Origin: Dryomyza anilis
Lineage: Eukaryota > Arthropoda > Insecta > Diptera > Dryomyzidae
Assembly: GCA_951804985.1 (NCBI GenBank)
Contig: OX638132.1
Location: 104,336,026 to 104,400,025, forward strand
DNA length: 64,000 bases
Reading direction: 5' to 3'
Made by a program: the position numbers and the translations under genes. The notes beneath the pieces were generated by a model. The model saw only the letters and a program-made list of their open reading frames with translations. It was not told where the DNA came from and made no database searches. Numbering within the stretch: position 1 is the stretch's first letter; each line of letters starts with the position of its first letter. Of this stretch, positions 12,068 to 23,244 are shown piece by piece.

Positions 12068-12287
12068 CACCCAGAAAAAAATTCGCTCAAATACCATTAA
12101 AATTGGTCAATAGGACAATAATTGATTTAATAGTATAAAAAAATAAATCTTTTCATATCAAATGAATGGCAATGTCATAGTATTTTCTAGTATTTAATGG
12201 TATTTTCCGATTAAAATAATAATTTATTCTATTGACTATTTTTAATAGTAAAAAAACCATTATTTATATAGTATTTTTTTCTGGGTG
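12068..12287 (-). mobile_element. MITE family A, copy 2, complete 220 bp
   Basis: The termini are CACCCAGAAAAAAATTCG and AGTATTTTTTTCTGGGTG, forming an inverted repeat. CG stands on both sides (12066-12067 and 12288-12289), a possible two-base target duplication. It interrupts the LTR sequence ACAGTTTGCCG / GTAAACTGAATTTTCG and runs opposite to copy 1. It has no coding capacity. Confidence 0.85.
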
Positions 12288-12594
12288 CGTAAACTGAATT
12301 TTCGTAACATTATTTATAATATTAATAATGGTACATCTTAACAATGAACAGTTTTTCAAAATATGAATTAATCACAAAACTTAAAAATTCAGTCAAAAGC
12401 TAGGATTTTGTTTAAATTTTGACAACTGATTAAAGCATAGTTGCCAGTTTTGTGGTATAACTACCTGTTGTGGTATTTTTAATTAAAGTGAAATAAAAAA
12501 ATACAATGGTGTTTTTTAATTCAACATGGTATTTTTGAATTCATGTGGTATTTTTTATATTCTTTCTTTTATTAGTTCTAAGTTTTAATTTTTG

Positions 12595-12745
12595 TAGGTA
12601 AAACTAAATTTTTCGGTAATATAGTGTTTACTATTCAATATAGAAAAATTTCTAGCTAAATTGAACTAAATTAGATTAGAGCAAAAACACATATGATTAT
12701 CTATTGTTCACCGACTTTGTGGTATTTCGGTTATGATAGAATGAA
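12595..12745 (+). mobile_element. Diverged relic of the Harbinger-like MITE family
   Basis: TTTTTCGGTAATATAGTGTTTACTA, CTAGCTAAATTGAACTAAATT, ACACATATGATTATC and TTCACCGACTTTG occur in the same order as in the MITEs at 42.0-42.7 kb. The termini are not preserved. Confidence 0.5.
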
Positions 12746-12766
12746 AACCCAACAATTTCAATTTAC

Positions 12767-12980
12767 ATATCGTCGTTGAAGAACTAAAAGTCACCACCTA
12801 CATTTTCAAAATGCCAATTATTTATTTACAAAATTCTTTATATATCTTTCAATTTCTGATAGATGAGCTCAATATTTGTACCAAATGTTAATAAAATGAG
12901 AATCTATCAATTAAAACTTTCACATTAAAAATGTATCAATTACTTTTTGTAATAAGAACCAATTTTGCAGAAAGGAGACT
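12767..12980 (+). mobile_element. MITE family D, copy 2
   Basis: It begins ATATCGTCGTTGAAGAACTA and AAAGTCACCACCTACATTTT, the conserved terminus of the family. The body includes TATCTTTCAATTTCTGATAG and AATGTATCAATTACTTTTTG, shared with the copies at 15.5 and 20.6 kb. The right terminus is degraded. Confidence 0.65.
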
Positions 12981-15420
12981 TCAAGCATTTTCATATTTAA
13001 ATTAACCAATGTTTAAATAATTTACTTTATTCAATTGCATTGGTATAGGTAACGAAAAACATTCCAAAGTTTTTCTTTGAATTTGATATAAATACATTAT
13101 GTAGTAAAAATTATTGCATATGTAGTAAAATCTTAATATTTAGCTTGAAGTTAAATATATAACAACAATCTTTTTTGAGAGACAGCTATTTTCGAATTTT
13201 AAATAAATGCAGAATGTAGTAAAATTAAATGAGTATGTATTAATATTTTAAATTTTGCATTATGTAAAATAAATACATTATGTATTAAAATTTAAAACAG
13301 ATATAGGAAATTATCTACATATTTGAGGACGTAAAAATGTATTCAAATTTTGCTGCAATGCAGTAAAATAATGTACCTAGTTATTTTCCATACAAACATG
13401 TTTTTCAAAATTCCATCCACAAATGTTTTTCAAAAAATTTCGATAGCAATTTTATTAAAAACGTTACGTAAAAGGATAAAAACTAATAATGTAGTCCAAC
13501 TCTTTGGTATGGAATGTCTTCAACAATAATTTCATTTTCCAATATAATATGTTTTATGATATATTCATTGTATTTTAAACTTGTCATAACCCGGCCATGG
13601 TTGCATATCTTACCTAATAGGGTTAATATCTACTCGCGTAAAAGGTCGTTCATCATTTTGATGACATATTTTTCCCGGGGACATTTTTAGCCAAGTGGGC
13701 GTAATCTGTTTGTACTACAATGAGTCATACTGACAGTAAGTAAATTTAAAATGCCATCGCACTTGACGCGAAAAATTATTACCTACGGAAATCCTGGAAA
13801 ACAATTGGCTCGCATAAAAAGGCGATATTAACCGAAATGGAAACAACATCAACGCGATATGGCAAACAACCTGCATGTCGGGGCTCTGGATCAATGATGA
13901 CAACGACAACAAATGTGACAACATAATAAAAATGTTATGCGAACAATAAATAACTTATAAAAAAAGGTTGAATAACGCTGTCGAAGTCGACGAAGCCGAT
14001 GCCGACAACCCAACCAACACAGAGAGCACACACAGCGTTGCCACTGTGTCAATATTTATGCAAGCAACATATAGATCTGGTTGCAACAATGGAAACCAAA
14101 TACATTTGATGTTATCTGCATAAAATTGTTGATGGCTGAAAATTTAACTGATGGCTTTTGGGTCCGGAACGGGACGCAGGTCTAGCTGTTGCTATTGCTG
14201 CCGGTGCTGTTGATTTTTATATGATTTTATTTTATTTCAATTTAAATCTTTTTCTGAATCAGTAGCCGACAGCAGCTAGTGACACACAAATAAAAAGAAA
14301 CCTATAAAATCCATGTAAATTTAAACGTTTAACATCCACTTCCGTAGGCATTAAACGAGAATCCTTCGTCTGACAAATTTACACGAAAGGCTTACACAAG
14401 GCGCACGTGCTGTGACGAGTAGTAAACAAAAGGGGGAAGGAAGTTGGCTGAGTACAAAGGTCAAATGTCGAAGTAAAAGTCAACAATTCAATTGAAATCG
14501 AAGCCTTTTATTATGTGGCAATGTAATTCCATATCGAATGTGATTTGGTAGGAAATTGGTACTTCTCGGAAATATTATATTTTACAGCTGCAATACTTTT
14601 GGGGTGAAAGTATAAATATTTTATTTATTTGGTAACAATGTTGCAGGAATATCGTATCACCTTCTAAATTGTGTGTTCATCTAATACTTTGATATATCAT
14701 TTAATTGTTAGCTTTTATATGATAACAAGTTTTTCTTTGCAATAATAAAATTCTCTGCCGCCCAAACGTTGACTGTTTGTAAACTTAAAACCGTATCAAA
14801 CAATAAATGATTAAAAACGCACAGCACGTGGTCTGTTTTACATATTGAATTATTTGGCATTTTGTTATTAAATACTGTTGAAATTTAATAAGAAAATATT
14901 TATGAAATGCCAAAGCAAAATACTAAAATGTTTAGTTATTTGATTAGGTTTTTCGATTGTTTTTCGATAAAGGCTATAGAATCGAACATAATTAAAAATG
15001 TTGGCAATCACAAAACACAAGCAGAAGAATATAATTTTGTTATTGAAATGTAAAATATTTGGTATGAAAAATTTGTATCCATGCTCTGTATTTAGAAATG
15101 AAATACAAAATGAAAATTGAAGGTCAAAATTTTGTCACAGAATTTGAAATTTATGTTTTAAAACTTTGAAAATTTGTTTAAAATTAACCCCAATATTTTG
15201 TAAAACGAAACGAGAAGTAATTCGTCAAAAATTCTAGTGGCATCTTTTCCATACTTGTTGATTTCGTCGTCTTTTTTATTTTATTCCATTCAAAAAAAAT
15301 CTATCACCGGAATTTCTGACGTTTTTTAGACGAATCACTTTGCGTTTTACAAAATAAGGGGTAAGTTATTTTCGTCTAATAGGCTATCGTTTCGAAATAC
15401 AGAAAGAGGCAGTTGCCTCT
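12981..15420. other. Intergenic DNA, no recognised gene
   Basis: The sequence is mostly A+T-rich. The 13.6-14.5 kb part has more balanced composition and several short frames, none with a recognisable domain or clear exon borders. It could hold regulatory DNA or an unrecognised exon. Confidence 0.45.
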
Positions 15421-15424
15421 ATTC

Positions 15425-15620
15425 AAATATACATTTACCAAAATCTTTATAAATCTGTCAATTTTTAATCGATGATCTCAATTTTTTTTACCAAATGATA
15501 AGAAAATGTAAATATAGCAAAAATGCATCAATTACTTTTTATAATATTAATCAATAAACTCGAAAATTAAGTTTTTCATAAAAATGTATTCGGTGACTTT
15601 TCGTTCTACAACGACGATAT
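15425..15620 (-). mobile_element. MITE family D, copy 3
   Basis: It ends GGTGACTTTTCGTTCTACAA CGACGATAT at about 15592-15620, the inverse of the family terminus. The body contains ATGCATCAATTACTTTTTAT and TCATAAAAATGTATTC. The opposite terminus is eroded. Confidence 0.65.
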
Positions 15621-16270
15621 TATATATTATTCAGCTAAACTCCCCGAGTGGAAATTTATTTCAGTATGACACAAATATCTGATCAGGTTTGTCTCCCTTA
15701 ACTAAGATTTTGTGAAGCATTCGCAACAGTGCCTGATTCAAAAATGACGGTAATTAAATTAACTATCCTAATCAGCTTGCCTTATCAGACTTCCTGATCT
15801 AACACGTATGATAACCTTATTTTATTAGATGCATTTTTAAAGTCTTCTTAAATCCCTTTTACAGATTTTTTTCGAACTCTTTCAATCCAAAAATAATTTT
15901 TTAACACACAAAGTTGTTTCTGTGATAATTTATAACTTCTTATTATGGTTTTTAATAATACCCTGGTCAAAATAATACGATTTCCAATTAAAAGTGTCAG
16001 ATCAGGTTACTCAAAATTGGCTTTAGATCAGGTTTCAACGTAAATTCCTTAACTGAATTTAAAAGTAGGCTGACCCTTATTAGATGTGAAATAAGACTAC
16101 ACATTTCAACTTAGCTGGTTGGGTTCTAATAATGCAAAAATACAGCGATTAATACAGTGATTAAATCAGTACAAATTCTTCTACAGAATTTGTAAAAGAA
16201 TCATTAATATGTCTCATTATGGATGCGTCTAAATTAAAATGTATTCAAAATATACAATTTGTAACACACA
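15621..16270. other. AT-rich intergenic DNA, no feature seen
   Basis: No gene or repeat was recognised. Phrases with TGATCAGG / CTGATC recur (about 15.68, 15.78, 16.0 and 16.65 kb) and may be remains of a decayed dispersed repeat. Confidence 0.4.
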
Positions 16271-16358
16271 GGAAGACTTTTCCGTAATGGTTAAGTATAT
16301 ATATATTAATGATCAGTGTCACCTCTTGAGACAATTTGTTCGACTGTCTATCTTTTTG

Positions 16359-16552
16359 TTTTTTTTTTTTTTTTTTTTGGAATATCTACTAAGATTTACA
16401 GCACTCAGACAGACTATATCCATTGTACTGTGAAATCTATTCCCAACAATTTTGTGGTTAATATCAGCACGAGCGCCCATGCCCAAGCCGGGATTCGAAC
16501 CCGAGACCTTCAGAATGCAAGTCCAGCGCGCTACCTCTGGACTGCTGAGGCT
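16359..16552 (-). mobile_element. tRNA-Ala-like SINE (family B), copy 2, with poly(A)
   Basis: On the minus strand it opens CAGAGGTAGCGCGCTGGACT, then TGCATTCTGAAGGTC and GGGTTCGAATCCCGGC, an excellent box A and box B in tRNA-Ala(TGC) context. A body of about 110 bp follows, and then a run of about 20 A at 16359-16378. The poly(A) shows retroposition by LINE machinery and is better kept than in copy 1 (449-606), so this copy is probably younger. It sits in a fragment of repeat E. Confidence 0.85.
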
Positions 16553-16620
16553 TGTATTTAAGTTGTATTTAAGTCTGGTTGTATTTAAGTCTTAAGTCTT
16601 TAAGTATTTAAGTCTGTCTC
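16552..16620 (+). repeat. Short tandem repeat, TTGTATTTAAGTC-like
   Basis: Four to five imperfect units of TTGTATTTAAGT(C) follow directly on the SINE head. Confidence 0.7.
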
Positions 16621-18180
16621 TAAAAATGATTACCCTCGTCTACCCTGATCAGGAATATTTTAGGTTACCTTTGGTAGGGATTCCTTGTTTCTGATCAGGG
16701 ACGGATGTGAAGGCTTAACATAATTTTCACTGGAGTATTTCTTTTATGCATAATTATTTTCTTTAGAATCCATTCTAAAATATGTTGTATTGCTTATGGC
16801 AATTAAAATGTATTCTTAAACAATCTGAGCATTTGTTTGTTAAACTCATTTATCATATAGAGATTCAAAACCCTGACTTTCAGATTCTACAAAATGTTCT
16901 CTAAAATGTGTACTACATTGTGTTCTCATTGCACTACATCTAAAGACTCTAATATGATGGATAGATCATTACCAAAGAACATATTCCACACCAAAAACCA
17001 CTGTTAAAAAATGTTGCCGGAATTATTTTTCTTAAATTTTTGATGAAACTCGACCAGTCGTTGACTATGTATTAAATATGACTAACAAGTTATCTATTTT
17101 TTTGTAACGTACTAAATTTATAGTCGACTTCAAACAAAATTCAGCAAATGTTTGAAAAACTACAAAAGACATATTTTTTGTGATACCGTTTTTTAATGTC
17201 AGCCATGTGTAATTTAGTGCACACATGATGCTCCGGAAATGTTCGTCCTTTCCCTTTCCCCCAACTCCGTTTTGCATGTTTTGACATTTGTTTTGTGCGC
17301 ATTGGTTGGCTGTCAGTCAATTTATTGAATAGCGTAAAAGAATTCCACTCCGAAGGGATATTTTTCTATTATCAAGAAATGATTTGTGTATGTTGAAGAA
17401 GCCTTTGTGTGCGGCTTGTCATAAGCAAGTGCTGTTCATTTGGAAATTTTGAAAAACCTTTAATACAAATTTAATTTCAGTAATATAAAAACATAAATTG
17501 TCAGTAATATGAAAAGCCAATTCCATATACTAATTTGATTAATCTTTGAATTAATTAAATGCATATTGCATATTTGAAATTGCAGTGAAAACTTTAATTT
17601 GTAAATAAATAAATAATTTATTAAAATTTAATCACAAAGCAAAGAACATTTTTCATTTGACATGTCATTTTTATCGATTCATATTTTTTTAATTAAATAT
17701 CAACGCGCGCTGCTATATCAAATCAAAACAATGCATTCTATATGGAGAAGAAAATTTAATATTTCCGACAATTTAAACCAACCCAATGTGGAGTATGCTC
17801 GCAATGCAAAATGTCCCCATTAAGTGGCCACTTTTTGTTGTGTTTTTGTGTTTGACTCGTGTAGCGGCGGGCGAACGACATGTCCTGTCTGCCAGTGTTG
17901 CCATTCATTCATATTATCTACAGGTATCTGCCAAGGGTAAAAGGAAAGCAAACATGTTCAACATATCGATAAGCTATGAAAAATATTTTATTAAATATCG
18001 AAAATAAAAAAAGAACAAAACAAAATAAAATTGTGCATTTTTTGCAAGTATGTTGTGTTACTTTGCATAGTCGAAATTGATTTTTTATTACATTCCATTT
18101 GTTATGAAATAAAAATAAACACATATTGCATATTGCAGATAGAACGAATGACAATTTAAATTGAATATAGATTCAATTAA
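16621..18180. other. Intergenic DNA with one signal-peptide-like open frame
   Basis: No recognised gene. A 73-codon plus-strand frame at 17786-18007 starts MWSMLAMQNVPIKWPLFVVF and continues LCLTRVAAGER, which looks like a cleavable signal peptide. A possible splice donor, CAG|GTATCT, follows the Tyr-Leu-Gln codons near 17923. No downstream exon was found, so I do not call it a gene. Confidence 0.35.
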
Positions 18181-18304
18181 ATTTTTGCAATTAAAAGTAG
18201 ACAATATTATCAATATGGTATTTGTCGATCAATTTTTAAATTACTTGATTAGTAATTTGGAGTTCAGAGACTTTTGAATGAACTGAGAGTTTAAAAATAA
18301 TATA

Positions 18305-19550
18305 ATCAACCTTATAGCATCAAATATTGTTACGAAAATTCAGTCTACGGAAAACTGTTCTACGAGTTCGTATCGCTGGATTGTGCACAAAATAAAAACG
18401 CACTTATATTTGGTTTTAACTAGTATTATTTCAACTAGTATTAATTAACTTTATTAATTTAAATAACAACTTAAAGAATAATCACTTATATCAACTGCTG
18501 AATTACTACAATTTATCTTTACAATGTTCACTCACAAGACGCACTAGTTCACTATTAAATCACAACTGAAGTACAGTGCCTCAGATGCGCGGACTTATAT
18601 ACTGCATGCATCAGTTCGACACGTTTCGACAAGCTTCGACTTGTTTCGAGAACCTTCTACTCGTTTCGTGAATGACGCATGCATTGGCATCTCATTCGCA
18701 CTCATGTGTTTTAATGCGCTGATCTTTCATCTCTTTCTCGCACACTGCCTCAGTGCGCTGAATGATCTTCCGTCTCTTTCTAACACATTGCTTAGTGCGC
18801 TGAATTGTCTAGCGTCTCATTTATTATTGTTGATTGCTTGCACAGTGGAGCAAATTACCTCCATTCGTAACAATATTTTAGAAATAGTAAACATATTTAT
18901 AGATCGTCGGTATAGGGTCAGTTTTCTGTAACATTAGCAAATTAAACTTAGTTTAAACTAGATGTCAAATATCACTGACATTAAAATGTCATACAAACTG
19001 TCTACTGTGTGTATTTGTGTCTGGATAATTAAAGGGTATTCCGCTGTTTTGATTCGGAACGATATACCCTTTAAAAATCTATAAAAGTTTAACTAAGTTT
19101 AACCTTGCACTGAAAAACTGAACCATAGTATTAAAACCAAATTCAGTTTTATCATGAGCATTATTTTTGAGTTTATGGTTAATAAGGACTGAATGGAGTG
19201 ATATAACCTTATAACATAAAAAATTTTAGAAATCTAGTAAACATATTGATAGATCGTCGTTATAGGGTCAGTTTTCAGTAACATTTTCAAATTAAACTTA
19301 GTTTTAACTAGAAGTCACGTATCACATACGTACATTAAAATGTCTTACAAACTGACTACTATGTGTATTTGTGTCCGGAAAATTAAACGGTATTCCGCAG
19401 TTTTGATTCGGAACTATAGACCCTTTTAAAATCAAGAGACGTTTAAACTAAGTTTTACCTTGCACTGAAAAACTAAACCATAGTAGTAAAACCTTATTTA
19501 GTTTTATCATAAACATTATTTTTGAGTTTAAGGTTAATATGTTAAAAATA
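18305..19550 (+). repeat. Direct duplication of a ~347-bp unit, first unit split by an LTR
   Basis: Unit 1 begins AACCTTATAGCATCAAATAT, is interrupted by the LTR at 18328-18872, and resumes TTTAGAAATAGTAAACATAT through about 19200. Unit 2 begins TAACCTTATAACATAAAAAA near 19205 and continues TTTAGAAATCTAGTAAACAT to about 19550. Shared blocks include ATAGATCGTCG, ATAGGGTCAGTTTTC, GTATTCCGC, GTTTTGATTCGGAAC and CCTTGCACTGAAAAACT. Unit 2 shows the uninterrupted order. No coding capacity is seen. Confidence 0.85.
18328..18872 (-). mobile_element. Solo LTR (family L), copy 2, 545 bp
   Basis: It starts TGTTACGAA and ends TTCGTAACA, with ATAT on both sides (18324-18327 and 18873-18876), a four-base target duplication as in Ty3/Gypsy-type elements. 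On the minus strand there is a TATATAAG promoter (18594-18601), a TCAGTTGTG initiator-like site about 33 bp downstream (18561-18569), and an AATAAA signal at 18450-18455. No internal retrotransposon sequence or second LTR is adjacent, so it is a solo LTR left by recombination. The A+T-rich ATAT target is shared with copy 3. Confidence 0.88.
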
Positions 19551-20449
19551 ATCCAATAGTAAAAATTGGATACAAATATTGATCACATGGGTTACAAATT
19601 GTCAGATATATAAAGATTTGTGTAAATCATAATGATATTTTGAAAATGAGCATTACTTCTAAAAAGACGATAAATATGTCTGGTACATTGCTATAATATT
19701 GACATTCATATAAACTACGGGTATATAACATATGATTTTAAGGGGTTTAAAGGGGTTTAAAGGCAAAATAGCCTACATTTGTGGTAAATCTATCAATTTG
19801 TAAAACACAATATTTAAATTTCTCTCATCAATCGATTCAAAGTAATAAACATACCTTTCTTTTAGGCATTTCGATACCATATCGACTTGTATTACAAACC
19901 ATGACCTTTTACACAGATCCACACAACTGGTGTGACAGAGCCTGGGTCAGTGTCGTACTGGAAATGCCACAGGCGTTTTTAATTATGTACCATTGTATAC
20001 GTCAATCTGTGTAGTGGGGGTGGTAGGTGTAACTGTTTTGTGCATTTGACTAATATCTGCAGGAATTGCCGGATGATGGGTCTACACCGAAAAAAATAAT
20101 ATTGGTACAGAGCAACATAAAAATATAAATTTTCATTGACTAAAGTAATTTGTAATTCACTATATATTTAAATTATACTGAAACTCCCTTTATGCATTTT
20201 TTTTTTCGAATCCTTTCAAACAATAATAGTTTTCTGAATAATAGTATCCCGATCAGATTACAATATCACGGTTTCCAAATTTTGTTTTTCATAAGTCAGG
20301 GATCTATTTACTTTAAATAGGCTTCTTTCTTTCTTCTATTCAATTTTCTCAATGTGCACAAATATTGAGAATCGAAATATTAAATAACTGAGTCAGGGGA
20401 CAAGGAATACTCTAGATGTATATATTTCATTATAAAACTGGAAATACAT
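19551..20449. other. AT-rich DNA with a MITE family D fragment
   Basis: A fragment at about 19600-19650 (GTCAGATATATAAAGATTTG, ATTTTGAAAATGAGCATTAC) resembles family D. The 77-codon frame at 19781 has no recognised domain. Nothing else is supported. Confidence 0.4.
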
Positions 20450-20680
20450 TTTTATGAAAATCTTAAATTTCAACTTTGTTGGTTATTATTTCAAAAAGTA
20501 ATTGATACATTTTTAAAGTTCAAATATCAAATGATAGATTCACATTTTCTTATCATTTGATATATATATATATATTGAGCTCATCGATCAAAAAATGAAA
20601 GATATGTAAAGGTTTTTGTAAAGGAACAATTGGCATTTTGAAAATGTAGTTGGTGACTTTTAGTTCTACAACGACGATAT
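20450..20680 (-). mobile_element. MITE family D, copy 4
   Basis: The right end reads TTGGTGACTTTTAGTTCTAC AACGACGATAT (to 20680). The body has AAAAAGTAATTGATACATTT, a (TA)n run, and GAGCTCATCGATCAAAAAAT. The left end starts at AATACATTTTTATG, lacking the outermost terminus. Confidence 0.7.
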
Positions 20681-21978
20681 TTGAAATTACATAGTTTTTT
20701 TGAGTGTTCTAACACAAGACACACAACCATTTATTTTTTTCAAACTGACCATAAATAATAATGTGCCATTGTAGGTAGTCTTTGGTTTGTTTTGGCGCCG
20801 CAGGTGAATTTCTGATGGACTCCTGCAGATGGACGCAACCGGTCTCGCATAAACGAAAGAGAATTTCAAATGCAAATCACTTTAGGGAATTGCAACAGCA
20901 CCAGAAGCACCCACCAACAGCAACAACATTTTGTCCACCTATTGCATATAATTATGAAGCGACTGAATGTGGGAATGATATGAGCAAACAAAGCCATCCG
21001 CATCCGTAGCGTCTACCGTCCGTAGTGTCTCTTTATATATTCACACATAGTTCATATATGCACGGGTTTGTAAAATTAGGTGGTTGCAAACAGAAGGACA
21101 TGACTCGAATTGTATTCTATGGTTTGGTTGGGTTTGGTTGCGCTTGGTTTGGGTTACTTTGACAAACGGCAACATATGACAAATGCAGAATATTATTGTC
21201 TATTTGCTACATTAACGTTAATTTTTGGTTGTGACGGATATGAGTTGTCACAGTGACATTTGTCAAGTTTTACAATACACGAAAATAGTTTTTGCAATTA
21301 CCCAGTTTCAGTATAAAAAGTTTGTACAATTTGATGTATTTGTAAAAACATTTTTTGTTAATTTGATTTTATTTTATTTTTTTGAAACATAAATAGCAAT
21401 TGTCATGACCCAAAAAAACAATATTTTTTAATTAAATTAAAAATAGGCAATACAGGAATTGTTTCAAATAAAAAAAACATAACAAAATTTCATCTCTTAA
21501 TTGGCGCCAACAAAATGTGGCCAGGCAAATAGCAAAATTGACGGTAAACAAAAATATGTGAAAGTGAAAATTTAAAATTTATATTTTTTTTATGTGGTTT
21601 TGCTAAAAAAAAATCTTGTTTTTGATGTATTAAATTGCACAAAATATAAAAAATTTACAGATTGTCATAGTTTAAAGGTTTATTTAAATAGTGGACAAAT
21701 TAGAAAACATTTTGCTATCATTCGATAAAATTATGATAAATTTTAGCTATCAAACTCTTCTTTGTGTAACATTAAAATTTACTAACAATATAAATTTGTT
21801 AATCGAAACGATATCAACTCGATAATCTTATATCTATCTATAAAAATATATAAAAGTTCCATCAACGCGATAATTTAACCCTATAAGCAATATCGTTTCG
21901 ATATAGTTATGATAACATTTTCTGGTGATAAATATATGTTTTATTTGGTGATCTAACATTTCCTGGCGATAAATATAT
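20681..21978. other. Intergenic DNA, no recognised gene
   Basis: A more balanced stretch at 20.76-21.2 kb carries a 75-codon frame rich in Gln/His/Pro without a known domain. The 21.75-21.95 kb part is a series of short inverted phrases around TATCGTTTCGATA and CGATAAT. No gene or RNA is supported. Confidence 0.4.
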
Positions 21979-22511
21979 TGTTACGATAATTCAGTCTACG
22001 GAAAACTGTTCTACGAGTTCGTATCACTGGATTGTGTACAAAATAAAAACACTCTTATGTTTGGTTTAAATTATAACAATTAACTTTATTAATTCACTTT
22101 AATAAACAACTTTACTAATAACAAATTCTAACAACTGCTACATGTCCATAATTTAACTTGACATTTATCACACGAGCTGCACTCGACCACTTTACAATCA
22201 CTACTGAAGTGCTGTACCTCACATGCGGCTCCCTTATATACTGCATGCATCAGTTCGACACGTTTCGACAAGCTTCGACTTGTTTCGAGAACCTTCTACT
22301 CGTTTCGTGAATGACGCATGCTATTGGCATCTCATTCGCACTCATGTGTTTTAATGTGCAGATCTTCCATCTCTTTCTCGCACATTGCCCAGTACGCTGA
22401 ATGATCTTCCGTCTCTTTCTAACACATTGCTTAGTGCGCTGAATTGTCTTGCGTCTCATTTATTATTGTTGAATGCTTGCACAGTGGGGCAAATTACCTC
22501 TTTTCGTAACA
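21979..22511 (-). mobile_element. Solo LTR (family L), copy 3, 533 bp
   Basis: It starts TGTTACGATAATTCAG and ends TTTTCGTAACA, flanked by ATAT at 21975-21978 and 22512-22515. It matches the 18.3-kb copy over nearly all its length, including the TATATAAG promoter region near 22235-22242, the TCGAAAC repeats, and an AATAAA at 22085-22090 (minus strand). No internal region accompanies it. Confidence 0.88.
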
Positions 22512-23240
22512 ATATGTTTCATTTGGAGATCTTTTATTCTCTTGTAGTACCATCCGAATTAGAAAACATATTTTTAAAAATTTTGATTTTTATAATAACA
22601 AAAATATCGATATCGTTCTATTTTGAAATTTATAGAAAACCATATTTTTTTAATATCATTACAAATTATCGATTTCATTTCGATAATTATTCCGTAAAAT
22701 GTTTTTTTTAGAAGAATTTTTTATCAATTTATATTTTTTGTGACTGACTGCTCATAATGTTCATCATATCTACCCTAATTTCACTGGACTTATTTCAAAA
22801 TATTACCAGAAGAATTTTCATAAGAAATCATATAGAAAACTAAAGTCTTTAAAAAGCAGAGGTCATAGATAAAGGTTAACCTTTTCGGAGATTCCTGTAT
22901 AACTCTCACTAAATAAAATTTGTTAAATAAAACAGTGATAAACCAAAAATGGTCTGAGAGAAACCTTTATTTTTGAAAAATTTTCGTTTTCAGTCTATGA
23001 GAAACCTTTATTTTTAAATAGTTACGTTTGCGATTGAACAGCAAGATATATAAAGGTCTCATTAATAATTTTTGAGAAGCAGATAAGCGGTGATGCACAA
23101 TTCTCTTTTCAGATGACTCCCAATATTTCTGGACCTGATGGTAACTTTTAATTAAAAAATTTGTTATATATGTAAATAAAATATATCCTAAAATATCCTA
23201 CCTAACCTAAAATAACCCTAAAATAAAAATAAAAATGTTT
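22512..23240. other. AT-rich intergenic DNA, no feature seen
   Basis: Only chance frames occur here. GAGAAACCTTTATTTTT(G/A)AA appears twice at about 22.97 and 23.0 kb. Confidence 0.5.
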
Positions 23241-23244
23241 GTTA

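Larger units (their letters stand above)
11655..12309 (+). mobile_element. Solo LTR (family L), copy 1, internally deleted and interrupted by MITEs
   Basis: The ends are TGTTAC... and ...TTTTCGTAACA, as in the LTRs at 18.3 and 22.0 kb, but in the opposite orientation to both. About 270 bp after the first six bases are missing: TGTTAC runs straight into AAAGCTTGTCGAAACG. The core promoter remains, with TATATAAG at 11697-11704 followed by a CTTCAGTAGTG initiator-like site. Two family A MITEs sit inside it. ATAT precedes the left end and TTAT follows the right end, a decayed four-base duplication. The nesting makes this LTR older than the MITE at 12068. Confidence 0.8.
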
